Assembly (NCBI GenBank): GCA_900660155.1
Contig: CABFPE010000055.1
Coordinates: 840,460 to 862,096, forward strand
Source of the DNA: Hofstenia miamia
Taxonomy: Eukaryota > Xenacoelomorpha > Acoela > Hofsteniidae
Direction of reading: 5' to 3'
Length of the DNA: 21,637 bases
The translations under genes and the position numbers were made by a program. Below are positions 12,501 to 20,061 of this stretch, piece after piece. The first letter of the stretch is position 1, and each line of letters opens with the position of its first letter. The notes under the pieces are model-generated. The model ran no database searches, had not been told where the DNA came from, and saw only the letters and a list, made by a program, of their open reading frames with translations.

Positions 12501-14107
12501 AATAAAGTAGGGAGAATGAATTTATATTTATACCAATTCTGTTAAGTTATTTCCGTTGCCGAATTTTATTAATGAATACTGCAGAAACGTAATGTTGGTT
12601 TCGCCTATTAATCTCCCTAATATGTATACTTGCAGTTGTACATGAATTTCTGCGTTGTTGGCTCCACCTGAAAATCACAGTGTTATTACGATTTTATATG
12701 AAAACACGTTTTACGGCATTTGAATTTAATGCTTTTCCCAGAATTTTATAAATGACAGCAATCTGTCAATATTATTAAATAGTTTTTAATAAATGGATTT
12801 ATATCGCTTCTTGCTCCATATTTAAAGTTATTAAATCATTTACGACAGATAGAATGTGTGGTGAATGTACCTGTTTGAATATATCAACTTTCTATGAAAA
12901 TGGAGTAGTAAATTGAATTTCTAAAACCAATTCGCTGCTAAACTTCATATTGAAAAATTCAAAAAGCCTATTGAGTAAGGCGTCTCTGTTCTTGAAATTG
13001 ATATTTATCTAATACTATATTCTTATTTCGATATAGCGTTTGCTTTAATGTTCCGTAATAGATTGTGTGAATTTCTATGTTCTTTAAATCCCTCAATTCA
13101 TTTTAATGGATATGTGAGGAATAATCCGTAAAGCTATTTTGTGTTACAAAAATATGTATACGCTTTTGTCTTGTTTCTAGTACAGATAAACCTGATTTAA
13201 ACACAGATTTGATATGTTCTACCGCACAAGCCGATCTTGTGATGAAACAGTAAATATAGGATACGAAATATGACCTCCAGTCGAATATACCTTTTATAGT
13301 ATGCCTGTTCCTTTGCGCTAGGGCTATGTAGAACTGGAAAAGTATAAATGACTTGTTTTTTGCAATATTAGCCTATTATGTTAGTATGGAACTCTAACGA
13401 GGTATTCTGCTACTGCGACCACTGCGGCACAGTCCTTACTTTGAAAATTCAATGTTAGGGATAGTGTGAGCCATAATTTCAAAATTTTGGTTTTCTGTAA
13501 ATATTATGTAATCAAAACTAATTCTTTTAGGGGAGTTTAAGCCTTCCTATTTGGCTTAAGAGTAGTTTGACGCCGTTAAACTCTTAGATTTCTTTGTAGC
13601 TGATTTTGAGGAAAATCTATGTTTGTTTTACAGTGATTAGTTCAGGTTCATATATTTGGTATTTGCGTGTGGTCGGCATTTAGGTACTTTACCCAGAGAT
13701 TTCATGTCGTCTACATAGCGCGCGAGAATGCAGGATACAGACCTTGACTTTGAAGGATTGTTTGATCTCTAAAGATAATATTAATTTGTTATTATTAAGT
13801 CTTTTATTGCTCCATTTAATCATTATTGTTTTAATATATATGAAATTGCCCGCAATTATTTTAACTTATTTATGTCGAATAGTGCTTTGAAAATCAGTTC
13901 TAAGATGTATTTATGTATTTTTAGATCCTCCGGAATTAAGTGTAAGTGTGACACCAAATGTTTTAAGAGAAGGGCAAGATTTCTCAATAGAGTGTACAGT
14001 TACCAGTAATCCGCCATGTCAACGACTTCTGCTTACAAAAAAATATGGCAAGCTCAGTGAAACTGCAAGTAAGATAACAAGTTTTATATTTGTCTATTAT
14101 ATATATG

Positions 14108-14142
<35 letters not shown>

Positions 14143-16857
14143 GATTATTGATTAATGTAAATATATATATATATATATAAATATGAATATATATTATTTA
14201 CATCTTTAGAAAACAGAAACGTAGTTGAAATTTTTATGTTTTCTATTATGCGACTGTTTGCATCACCTTCAACTGAAACAATCAATCAGTGTCTAACACT
14301 GATCAATTATTTAATGTTGTCTTAAATTTTATTTCTAACAGAGTAAAAACATCAAAACTAACAATGAGAATCTGTTTAAAATAATTTTCACATTGTGCAA
14401 TTTGAAGGCCTCAATCTTATCGAAATGAATTAATGGAATAGATCCTTTTTTGATGTTTATGACTTGACCAAATTTGAGTGAATAGTAATCAAATTTCTTA
14501 ATGTGTAGGAATTGCAAGCTATTCGCATAATTTAAAATAAATTATTTAATAGGTGGTGTAGTAAAACTTGTTAATATTCTGCTCAAGACAATGGTTTTAA
14601 AATTTGGAAAACATTATTTCATTTTAAATTTTTAATATTGTATGACGGTTTTGTTTAATTTACATTCTCAAAGTGAATTCTCTATTTACCTTGAAAATTA
14701 TATTAAAGAATATTTAAATGACATTTCTTACATTATAATTTTTTTAACTTATAAAGCCTATTGCACAACACACTGTTTTTCAGTGTAGTATTTCTATTTC
14801 TAAAGTGGTTTTGAATGATTTAGACAAATGCATTAATTTTTTTTCAAAATGAAATTAAAATATAAAGATATATTGTTGCAACTTCTTTTTGATATATTCA
14901 GGGTGGCCATAAAGTCGCGCAACAATCTCTTATGTTTACAAAAACAATATTTTAAATTAGAAAATTATTTTTATTAATTAAACGACAAAAGAAAGGTTAG
15001 ATAATTTACAGATGGTCAAAATGTTCACCTGAGGAAGTCATACATAAGTTGAGTCAATGGTGAAAGTTATCATAAACACGAGTTAGTAGTTGTTGATCAT
15101 CATTGATTTTCTGGCATGCATCACAAATTCTGCTTCGCAAATGTTCAATTTCCTCTATTTTCACTGCGTACAGTAACTGTTTTAGGTGTCCACAAAAATA
15201 ATAATCCATTAGGTTAAGATCAGGCGATCGTTCTTCAATTGTCAGTGGTAAAAGAAAAGAAAGCTAGAGTAGTTAATGATTAGTCTGCTTGAACCGACTA
15301 TCACGCTGACGCACATTAATAGGTGATTCTTCACAGCCTATCAGAATTAATTTGAGAAGACAGTGTATCATGATCGAGTAATTCTAAGGCCTTGATATCT
15401 TTAACATTTTGATATTTACCTTGGTGCGCGACTTTATGCCACCCTGTAGTTCGTATTTGAAAACTGCATTAGGACAGTGCGTTGTTTTTCACAAAACAAG
15501 AAGTGTTTTAAGATAACATAATCCATAAAAAATTTGGAACTTTTACTAGTATATGTGCAAATGTCAAAGATAATAACTACTTGTGCAGGTGTTGATTATA
15601 AATTAAAAGGCCATAGGCCATAATTCTCTCCTCTTTAAAAAATTATTTTAAAGCGAGTGGAAATCTTTATGTTGAAATAAATTAATGGCTTTGCAATTAA
15701 TACATTCAATACCAGCTATATCTTAAAAATGCTTTTAAAATAATTTTGTTTATTAAAATTGGTAAAATACTTGATTATTTAGATTATCATAATGCTTTTG
15801 GTTTAATTTTGGAATATACTCCTAAAATACCCTTCCTCAATATATAATAGTATTCGTAAAATATAATATATTTAAACATTTATGCATTTAGTGCATATTT
15901 GAAATATTTATGATAATTTCTGGGGAAAAATGTGTATAAAATTGAGTATTTATGGAGGGAATCTATTTCAAGACATTTGGATAACAGCATTTCTTTTTAT
16001 AAATAACATTTTATTAAATATTTGTTGAGAAAATAAATAAAAAATTGGAACAATGTGTTTTATTAAGTTCTTTGTTATTGAATATTTTTGGCTTTATTGA
16101 CAGTTTTCTGTCTTGGAAAATTTATCTCATACAATGCGCCACTATCAATAATGGTGAGGGAATATTTCTGCTGTTATTAAATATTTACTCTTTATCAACA
16201 ATTTTAATAAATTTTAAATGCGGAATTTCTGCTACGTGGAATGGGGTGGGCATGTCACAGAAGTGTTTACGCTAATATTATGCACACCAATTCAATAAGT
16301 TAACAACCCATGTGTCGTTGCGCTTTCATTATATTAAATTTATGTGCTTCAGGCATTTTCGTAATTCTTCACTGTATACTTTCTAGCAAAAGTTATTCGC
16401 AGGGATTTTAAAATTTGAAATACAATTTGTTGTTTTCAGATGAATGTTGACTGAAATTTGCACTCCTTAATACTAAGCTTGTCAAAAATTATGTTGATTT
16501 CATATGTCCAATAAACAACTGTCTTGTACGTCTTTGTTAAATTTCTACTGATAACTATAAGAAATATTTCCAATATTCTTAAGTAACTATCATGTCGATA
16601 AAGAATAATTTTTTACTAAGCGCAATGCCTTTTTGAAGAAGTTTTCAGCAACTCAGCATGACTAAGACATACTTATTCCATCCAACGCTGTTTTTGATTT
16701 TACAAAATTACTTTGAAAAATTTCATAGTTATTATGAATGTGATTCTTGGTAACACATAAACACTTGCCCCACACTACATTATGCAGTTTTTAGTTTCAT
16801 CTTCATCAGTGGTTCTGTCTTCCAACACTTTCTCTTTATCAATTTCTCTCTCTATCC

Positions 16858-16892
<35 letters not shown>

Positions 16893-18749
16893 TTTACATG
16901 TATATGTAAATTTTTAAAAGAATGTCGCAAAGTAAATTCGAAATACGGAATAATTTTTCATAAGCATTGATTTTTCAATTTAATGCTCTCCTATGCCCAT
17001 GAATTGGGACCTTGTTTATGAAATAACGCCCTAATTAAAAATTATGTTAAGCCGAATTGTATTTGTGCGTTCGGCATTACCTAGTTATTTCATGTGAATT
17101 TGCAGTCATGGCATTGATTTTGAAGGTTCTAGAAATCTGATGCTAATCTGCAGTTAGGTAATATTCTCCTTAACACTCTGTGAGTTTTTGTAAACATTGA
17201 ATTGTCTGCAATCGCAGACATCCACTAAATGGCAAATTTTTCCTACAGGTATCCACAAACTCCCATAGGCACTACGCAGAAATATTCGATTGAGATATTC
17301 GTACACAATCGTATGATAATATTTTACGTATGTCTGGAAGTATAAGAAAAATTATTTCTGAATCTACTAGCTGATTGTTTTGCCGAAAGACACTTCTTTT
17401 AAGAATTTCAGTATAAACCCTATTTGACGGGGGATAGGGAGGGAGAACCGAATTCATCCCCTTATTAAACTTTTGACTATTACTCAAAAAATTGTGAAGC
17501 TTTCTTAATGAGATTTGCTGACTTTCACTACGTTTTATTGAAGGTCATGACCCCCTAATAAAAACTTTCTAAATATCTGCTAGCTTTATATATGGTATTG
17601 TTTTAACCCAGGATGTAGCCTTCCAATTTTTGGAAAATCATATTATTTTTGGTTGCAAAAAGTAATTAAAATCTGCAAGAAAATTTAGTTGATAAATTTC
17701 GAAAGAATTTTATTTACATTAATTCCATCCTTTGTGCAAAGTTCTGTTTATTATCATGATGGAATCATAAGATAGGGGGATGGGATCCTCTATTCACTGC
17801 CTGAGAAGTCCAAGAAAGCTCAAGTCGAATAGGGTTAATGCGTTCATTTTTTATGAGAAGTTTCGAGTAAAATTATCAGTTCTAGCATAAGATAGAAATT
17901 GTCTAATGATAAATATTCTATTGCTTGGCTTTTATCATTTTAATTTCAATTTGTCTTATGAAACTTCTATGCAAGTGACTTTAACAGAACTAGACTAGTT
18001 TACTTGAATGGGTTGATTCTTACTAACAACGACGTCTATTCTTTCTATGCAATTTTTTCATTGTCAAGTGATAAAATTTGTGTATATTGTACAATAATCT
18101 CTTAAAATAACCTCAGTCTTCTGTGGGAATATTGTTCATTACCTAATATAGCTAATATAGACTCTGCACTTTGCATAATTACTTTAAACATTATTGGTAA
18201 GATTTCAAATACCCCGTTTTAAAAAATGACCTTGCCCATAGATCGCACATAGGTTCGTCCTTCAACCAAAAACTGCCGATTCTGTTAGAATATCATGGGT
18301 TCTGCTTCAAATCGGCAACTATTTCCAACTTTCAAATGTAAATGTTCGATTTCAGTTGGTGGTCTACACCTCACCTGTAATAATTATGTTTATCTGAAGC
18401 TAATGCACGCATCACCGTCCGCTCCCACCCATGTTTCTCAATGGCAGGGACTCGTATTTTACACAATAAATTGTATACTTTAAGTAATACACATTTATAT
18501 GATTTAATAGCTTTGAAGAACGTTCTTAAGTAGAACGCATTTCTTAATTTGCTGGAGTTTGTTATTTGTTTTCAATAATAAATTAATTTTTTAACATTTT
18601 TTGATATTTAGTAACAAATCATGACGTTCGAAATAAGAAGAGCTTAACTGTAAAAAGGGCTACTCGCGAAGATGCCGGGATTTATCAATGTCTTGCTTCA
18701 AATGGAATCGGGGAGAATGTAACAAGAGATGTTCACGTTCAGGTTCAAT
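460..18749 (+). CDS. Immunoglobulin-superfamily gene, partial (5 exons, 3 Ig domains)
   Basis: Gene-level entry. Exons 460-555, 667-840, 1675-1923, 13925-14068 and 18612-18749 are bounded by AG acceptors and GT donors and are all phase 1 at both ends. Joined, they give 801 nt (267 codons) with no stop. The product is three tandem I-set/C2-like Ig domains. Each starts with a proline pair (x-P-P), and each has a B-strand Cys and an F-strand Cys in a Y-x-C motif. Introns are 111, 834, about 12,000 (probably inflated by an assembly duplication) and 4,543 nt. No signal peptide, fibronectin, transmembrane or cytoplasmic part is visible, so the gene extends beyond both edges. The domain style recalls hemicentin, Dscam, nephrin/Kirrel or the CD22/MAG adhesion proteins, but three domains do not allow a choice. 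A cell-surface or secreted adhesion or recognition role is inferred from the fold. The IgSF call is secure; orthology is not. Confidence 0.88.
667..840 (+). CDS. IgSF exon 2: second half of Ig domain 1 (strands C-G)
   Basis: Acceptor ATTTTTAG ends at 666 and the donor is CAT|GTACGT at 840/841. The exon is 174 nt, phase 1 to phase 1. G555 joins AC to make Asp. The exon carries the core Trp in V-K-W (domain residue 38, 14 after the first Cys) and ends with G-F-Y-T-C (second Cys, residue 72) followed by V-A-S-N-K-V-G, a classical F/G strand. The usual Asp of the tyrosine corner (D-x-G-x-Y-x-C) is replaced: the sequence reads K-K-S-G-F-Y-T-C. The domain is 90 residues, a normal I-set length. The preceding intron is only 111 nt. 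Confidence 0.88.
841..1674 (+). other. Intron 2 of the IgSF gene
   Basis: An 834-nt phase-1 intron with donor GTACGT and acceptor TTTCAATTAG. It holds a possible degraded pogo-like element around 1095-1376, listed separately. No coding sequence was recognised. Confidence 0.8.
1095..1376. repeat. Possible degraded pogo/Tigger-like MITE
   Basis: TAAGTCGGA at 1108-1116 is matched in inverted orientation by TCCGACTTA at 1140-1148, 1353-1361 and 1368-1376. The left block begins CAGGCAACCCCGCC, a CAG-plus-CCCCGCC start of the kind seen on Tigger-like elements. The right end lacks a matching CAG terminus and no TA duplication is clear. The limits and the family are therefore uncertain. Confidence 0.35.
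1675..1923 (+). CDS. IgSF exon 3: complete Ig domain 2 on one exon
   Basis: Acceptor CAATTAG ends at 1674 and the donor is GAT|GTAAGC at 1923/1924. The exon is 249 nt, phase 1 to phase 1. T840 joins CT to make Ser, giving S-P-P-E-I at the start. Domain landmarks are V-T-I-S-C (Cys 23), V-W-W (Trp 35/36), and R-D-Q-A-G-L-Y-T-C (Cys 65), the full tyrosine-corner consensus. The exon ends T-V-R plus one base that joins the next exon to give Tyr-Pro-Pro. At 83 residues with 41 residues between the cysteines it is more compact than its neighbours, which suggests a C2/I-type fold with short C'-D strands. Unlike domains 1 and 3 it is not split by an intron. Confidence 0.9.
1924..3997 (+). other. Intron 3, first part: no gene recognised
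   Basis: Starts with the strong donor GTAAGC. The rest is AT-rich sequence without recognisable Ig exons, RNA genes or repeats. A locally GC-richer patch at about 2128-2190 has no supportable reading. Short open frames here have no family features. Confidence 0.7.
4002..4395. mobile_element. piggyBac-like MITE (subfamily A)
   Basis: The element is flanked on both sides by TTAA (3998-4001 and 4396-4399), the target duplication of piggyBac transposons. Its ends are inverted repeats: CCCTATTTCCACT at 4002-4014 and AGTGGAAATAGGG at 4383-4395, identical over 13 nt. Starting with CCC next to TTAA is typical of the superfamily. It is 394 nt with no coding capacity, so it is a non-autonomous element. 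Apart from the first bases of the termini it does not match the other TTAA elements in the window and is best kept as a separate subfamily. Confidence 0.85.
4813..4849. mobile_element. Possible solitary hAT-like terminus
   Basis: CAGGGGCGGATCCAAC followed by a second GGGGCG run looks like the CAGGGGCGGATCC-type end found on many non-autonomous hAT elements. I found no partner inverted repeat or 8-bp duplication of the flank downstream, so it is either a truncated copy or a coincidence. Confidence 0.35.
5461..5488 (+). repeat. Short degenerate TTAGGG-like run
   Basis: The motifs GGTTAGGGTT and GGATTAGGGTT lie close together. They may be a small, decayed interstitial telomere-like sequence. 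There are too few units to exclude chance. Confidence 0.4.
6122..6363. mobile_element. hAT-like MITE with perfect 8-bp target duplication
   Basis: The element starts CAGACGCGGC and ends GCCGCGCCTG, inverted repeats with one mismatch over 10 nt and looser similarity further in. It is flanked by the same 8 bases, GTTTCCAA, at 6114-6121 and 6364-6371. CAG...CTG termini plus an 8-bp duplication are diagnostic of hAT insertions. At 242 nt it has no coding capacity. The perfect duplication suggests a fairly young insertion. Confidence 0.88.
6651..7149. mobile_element. piggyBac-like MITE (subfamily B, copy 1)
   Basis: Flanked by TTAA at 6647-6650 and 7150-7153. The left end is CCCTATTTGGCTCGGGGG. 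The right end is degenerate: it reads CAAATAAAA before TTAA where the related copy at 17834 has GAATAGGG. The internal motifs CTATTAAGCTTTCGATTATT, CCCCTAATAAAAA and GGGGGTGAGAATCC are shared with the element at 17418-17834. It is 499 nt and non-coding. The last 37 nt (from 7113) belong to the block repeated at 10021. Confidence 0.75.
7220..7636 (+). other. Unassigned 138-codon open frame in the intron
   Basis: The longest ATG-to-stop frame in the window, present again at 10128-10544 through the duplicated block. The first 50 residues or so are hydrophobic and rich in Leu, Ile and Phe, which AT-rich DNA can give by chance. I recognise no domain or motif and see no upstream promoter or downstream gene features. 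It lies inside an IgSF intron next to MITEs. It could be a chance frame, a decayed transposon gene or a nested small gene. I would not annotate it as protein-coding without expression or conservation evidence. Confidence 0.15.
7798..7838. repeat. Imperfect hairpin
   Basis: AGTCCC, AGCT and CAATAT on the left arm pair with ATATTG, AGCT and GGGACT on the right arm, with bulges of 3 and 5 nt and a loop of about 1-5 nt. The tight loop and unequal bulges argue against a microRNA precursor. An identical copy lies at 10706-10746. Confidence 0.5.
8047..8337. mobile_element. piggyBac-like MITE (subfamily B), cut by the contig end
   Basis: TTAA at 8043-8046 is followed by TCCTATTTAAGTTGAGGGG, the left end of the element seen complete at 10955-11468. 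It stops at the N at 8338, so this is a partial duplicate of that copy rather than a separate insertion. Confidence 0.8.
8104..8231 (+). repeat. 46-bp tandem repeat, about 2.7 units
   Basis: Units start at 8104, 8150 and 8197 (periods 46 and 47). Each contains the motif TCAAACTTTGGATGATTTTG. The array lies inside the piggyBac-like MITE and appears again at 11012-11139. The third unit has diverged at its start (GGAGTT for GAAGGT). Confidence 0.9.
8338..8338. other. Assembly gap (single N)
   Basis: One N between contigs. The sequence before it matches the sequence before 11246, but the sequence after it does not match. The N therefore marks a scaffold join, not a miscalled base. Confidence 0.9.
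8339..10019. other. Isolated 1.7-kb contig between two Ns; no gene seen
   Basis: AT-rich sequence bounded by N at 8338 and at 10020. I found no Ig exon, no RNA gene and no clear transposon end. Because the flanking contigs overlap each other, this piece is probably misplaced, or it is an allelic or repeat contig forced into a gap that does not exist. Confidence 0.7.
10020..10020. other. Assembly gap (single N)
   Basis: Marks the start of the second copy of the duplicated block, 10021 onward matching 7113 onward. It is evidence of a scaffold join. Confidence 0.9.
10021..11245. repeat. 1,225-bp duplicated block, copy 2
   Basis: Matches 7113-8337 throughout as far as compared. It begins directly after an N and, at 11246, runs on without a break into unique sequence. 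This copy carries the true right-hand continuation. The copy at 7113 carries the true left-hand continuation. Confidence 0.95.
10955..11468. mobile_element. piggyBac-like MITE (subfamily B, copy 2)
   Basis: Flanked by TTAA at 10951-10954 and 11469-11472. The left end TCCTATTTAAGTTGAGG and the right end (as its reverse complement) CCCTTTTTAAGTTGGG are matching inverted repeats with a few differences. The motif order, a G-run, then ACTTACCTTCTT, then ATTTGATTATT on the left, and a G-run plus CCCC blocks on the right, parallels the copies at 6651 and 17418. It is 514 nt, non-coding, and has a 46-bp tandem array inside (11012-11139). Confidence 0.8.
11473..13924 (+). other. Intron 3, last part: no gene recognised
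   Basis: AT-rich intron ending in the acceptor TGTATTTTTAG. It contains a 20-bp imperfect hairpin at 12235-12283 and a nested inverted repeat at 13533-13583 (GAGTTTAA with TTAAACTC). GCTCCACCTGAAAA at 12661 resembles the start of exon 3, but it has no AG acceptor, soon meets a stop and has no Cys/Trp pattern. Confidence 0.65.
12235..12283. repeat. Stem-loop with about 20-bp stem
   Basis: TGGACTTCTGCGA at 12242-12254 pairs with TCGCAGAAGCCCA at 12264-12276 with one mismatch, around a 9-nt loop. The stem extends outward over CAG/CTG with two G-U pairs and one further mismatch. It is longer than expected for a chance hairpin but short for a pre-microRNA. It could also be a relic of an inverted-repeat element. 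Confidence 0.45.
13925..14068 (+). CDS. IgSF exon 4: first half of Ig domain 3
   Basis: Acceptor TATTTTTAG ends at 13924 and the donor is GCAA|GTAAGA at 14068/14069, close to the consensus. The exon is 144 nt, phase 1 to phase 1. T1923 joins AT to make Tyr, giving Y-P-P-E-L-S-V-S-V-T-P, then L-R-E-G-Q and the B-strand F-S-I-E-C (Cys 24). This is followed by V-T-S-N-P-P-C. The core Trp expected 12-14 residues after Cys 24 is missing: the C strand reads Q-R-L-L-L-T-K-K. An extra Cys sits at residue 32. The donor is followed almost at once by a TA microsatellite (14097-14142). Confidence 0.88.
14097..14195. repeat. TA-rich microsatellites near the exon 4 donor
   Basis: Two alternating TA arrays (14097-14142 and 14159-14195), interrupted by GTA, ACA and a short unique spacer. 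They can fold into AT-only hairpins. They are likely to vary in length between individuals. Confidence 0.95.
14899..15446 (-). mobile_element. mariner-like element, internally deleted
   Basis: Terminal inverted repeats of about 23-24 nt: the left end CAGGGTGGCCATAAAGTCGC at 14899 matches the right end read in reverse, CAGGGTGGCATAAAGTCGC, with a 1-nt indel. TA follows the right end (15447-15448). The left flank is TT where TA is expected, so that side of the target duplication has probably mutated. At 548 nt it is under half the usual 1.2-1.3 kb of a full mariner. It keeps only the end of a transposase frame on the minus strand. Confidence 0.85.
15006..15254 (-). pseudogene. mariner-like transposase, C-terminal remnant
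   Basis: On the minus strand the frame contains R-S-P-D-L-N-L-M-D-Y-Y-F (from 15230), matching the SPDLxPxD motif around the last catalytic acid of mariner/IS630-type transposases. The Asp codon of M-D-Y-Y is at 15204-15206. About 50 residues downstream a TGA at 15054-15056 interrupts the frame. The same frame then resumes with L-N-L-C and ends G-E-H-F-D-H-L and TAA at 15006-15008, the usual C-terminal signature (G-x-H-F/I-E-H-L). The upstream part of the gene, with the DNA-binding domain and the first two catalytic acids, is absent. The remnant is non-functional through both deletion and nonsense change. Identification rests on motif recognition, not a search. Confidence 0.8.
16859..16889. 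repeat. TA microsatellite
   Basis: About 31 nt of alternating TA in intron 4, preceded by a CT-rich stretch. Confidence 0.95.
17418..17834. mobile_element. piggyBac-like MITE (subfamily B, copy 3)
   Basis: The left end CCCTATTTGACGG and the right end GTCGAATAGGG are inverted repeats with one mismatch over the first 11 nt. TTAA follows the right end (17835-17838). The left flank is TAAA (17414-17417), one base from TTAA. Internal homology with 6651-7149 includes TTATTAAACTTTTGACTATTAC near the left, CCCCCTAATAAAAAC, and an AGGGGGATGGGATCC block near the right. It is 417 nt and non-coding. Confidence 0.8.
18612..18749 (+). CDS. IgSF exon 5: second half of Ig domain 3
   Basis: Acceptor GATATTTAG ends at 18611 and the donor is AAT|GTGCGT at 18749/18750. 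The exon is 138 nt, phase 1 to phase 1. A14068 joins TA to make Ile. The exon encodes the D-to-G strands: K-S-L-T-V-K-R-A-T, then R-E-D-A-G-I-Y-Q-C (second Cys, domain residue 75), then L-A-S-N-G-I-G-E-N-V-T. N-V-T is a potential N-glycosylation site at domain residue 84. The exon finishes V-Q-V-Q with one base (T) left for the next exon, which is not in the window. The domain totals 94 residues with 50 between the cysteines, typical of I-set. Confidence 0.9.
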
Positions 18750-19157
18750 GTGCGTATTTTGGGATATCTTCTTACATTGCATTCCAATTTAATATTTGTG
18801 CATCTGGACAGGAAATTTACATTAAACAAAATTTTTTTTACCGATGATATCAATATCATAGTTTATCGGCCACTGTTCATTATTTTTGGAAGCCGTATTG
18901 CAAGCAGTTTAAGCTTAAATGATTTAGTTGAAAGTCCTTTCTTAAAAGTTTACCACTTTATATAGTAAAACATTACTGACAAACATCATTTCCATATTTT
19001 TTTCATACCCATTTTTAAGAAAACGATTAATATACAACACTTACGAGCTCTAAAAACTGGAAAATCAATCCTATGCATCGTCTATTCGTTGTTACGATTA
19101 CTAAGTAATATGCAAATAAAAAAAGAAACAAAGGAATTTATTGGAAAAAAATATATG

Positions 19158-19191
<34 letters not shown>

Positions 19192-20061
19192 ATGTATATA
19201 TATAATCTATATATATATATATATATATAAAATATTTTTCCATCAAGAAAACACTATTCATTCTAAAATGGCCTAACAGAAACCTATTCTTTTAATGAAA
19301 ATTAAAATTTAAATATACATAGAGTTTTTAAATATTTCTGGGTTTCTCTTTGCCTTTGCAAATTGATACTAAATGCACAATACATGCTGATTTTACTCAG
19401 TTTGTATAGTTTCCAGTCCTCTATATGTATTTTAATCGACTGACTTTTACTATCTTGAATGAAGATTTTTTGAATGAAATCTTATAATATAATGTATTGA
19501 CCATTAAATAGCATGTGTGAGAACTACATACAGTGCCATTAAATTAGTTATTTATTATTATTGACTTTGACGTTTAACATGGTGTTTGGCAGTTGGATTT
19601 GTACGCTGAATTTTAGATCGAGAATATTTATCAACTGTATGTGATAATCTGGCGGATTCTGGGCTTTTATGTTGATTAATTTGTTTAATATTCAACTTTG
19701 TGATCTACCGGCGTAGGAAGTGGAACTGAGGTGATAAAGATATTTGCCTCAAACTCAAATATTATATCTTTAACTGGAATTATTTACCTATGACGTTATG
19801 TTAATCAGATCTATAGAAAAACTTTATTATTCCCAATAGACGTCTCGATGAAATATTTTTCAAAGGTATAGAACAGGCCCTAATACCCACTGTATCATTG
19901 AGTTTTTGCTGCTCGCATTCAAATGCCTACGCCTCTTTTTGCACTTTTCTTCGAGTCATAGATTTCCAATACTTACTTTATTTTAAATGGGGCTCAATTC
20001 TATTGTATTAATGTGAACGAGTTGGACCCATTATTTCCTTTTTAATAACATTATTTTTTTG
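18750..20061 (+). other. Intron after exon 5: no gene recognised
   Basis: Begins with donor GTGCGT. It contains a TA microsatellite at 19150-19232. No further Ig exon (x-P-P start, Cys/Trp/Cys) was found up to the window edge, so this intron is at least 2.9 kb or the gene changes domain type. Confidence 0.65.
19150..19232. repeat. TA-rich microsatellite
   Basis: About 80 nt of TA alternation with GTA, ACA and AATG/AATC interruptions, able to form AT hairpins. Confidence 0.95.

Larger units (their letters stand above)
14069..18611 (+). other. Intron 4 of the IgSF gene
   Basis: A 4,543-nt phase-1 intron with donor GTAAGA and acceptor GATATTTAG. It carries TA microsatellites (14097, 14159, 16859), a mariner-like element (14899-15446) and a piggyBac-like MITE (17418-17834). 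Small hairpins occur at about 17052-17076 (GCCGAA/TTCGGC) and 17203-17220 (TGTCTGC/GCAGACA). The remaining stretches (14200-14898, 15447-16858, 16890-17413, 17839-18611) show no exon or repeat that I recognise. Confidence 0.75.

Noticed and set aside
12661..12720. GCTCCACCTGAAAA, resembling the start of exon 3, as a relic Ig exon
   Set aside because: There is no AG acceptor just before it, a stop comes after about 20 codons, and no Cys/Trp pattern follows. Similarity over 13 nt can be chance.
18295..18483. 62-codon frame with an H-L-T-C stretch, considered as an Ig exon
   Set aside because: No Trp at the right distance, no Y-x-C partner, and no phase-1 splice borders. Exon 4 joins exon 5 cleanly without it.
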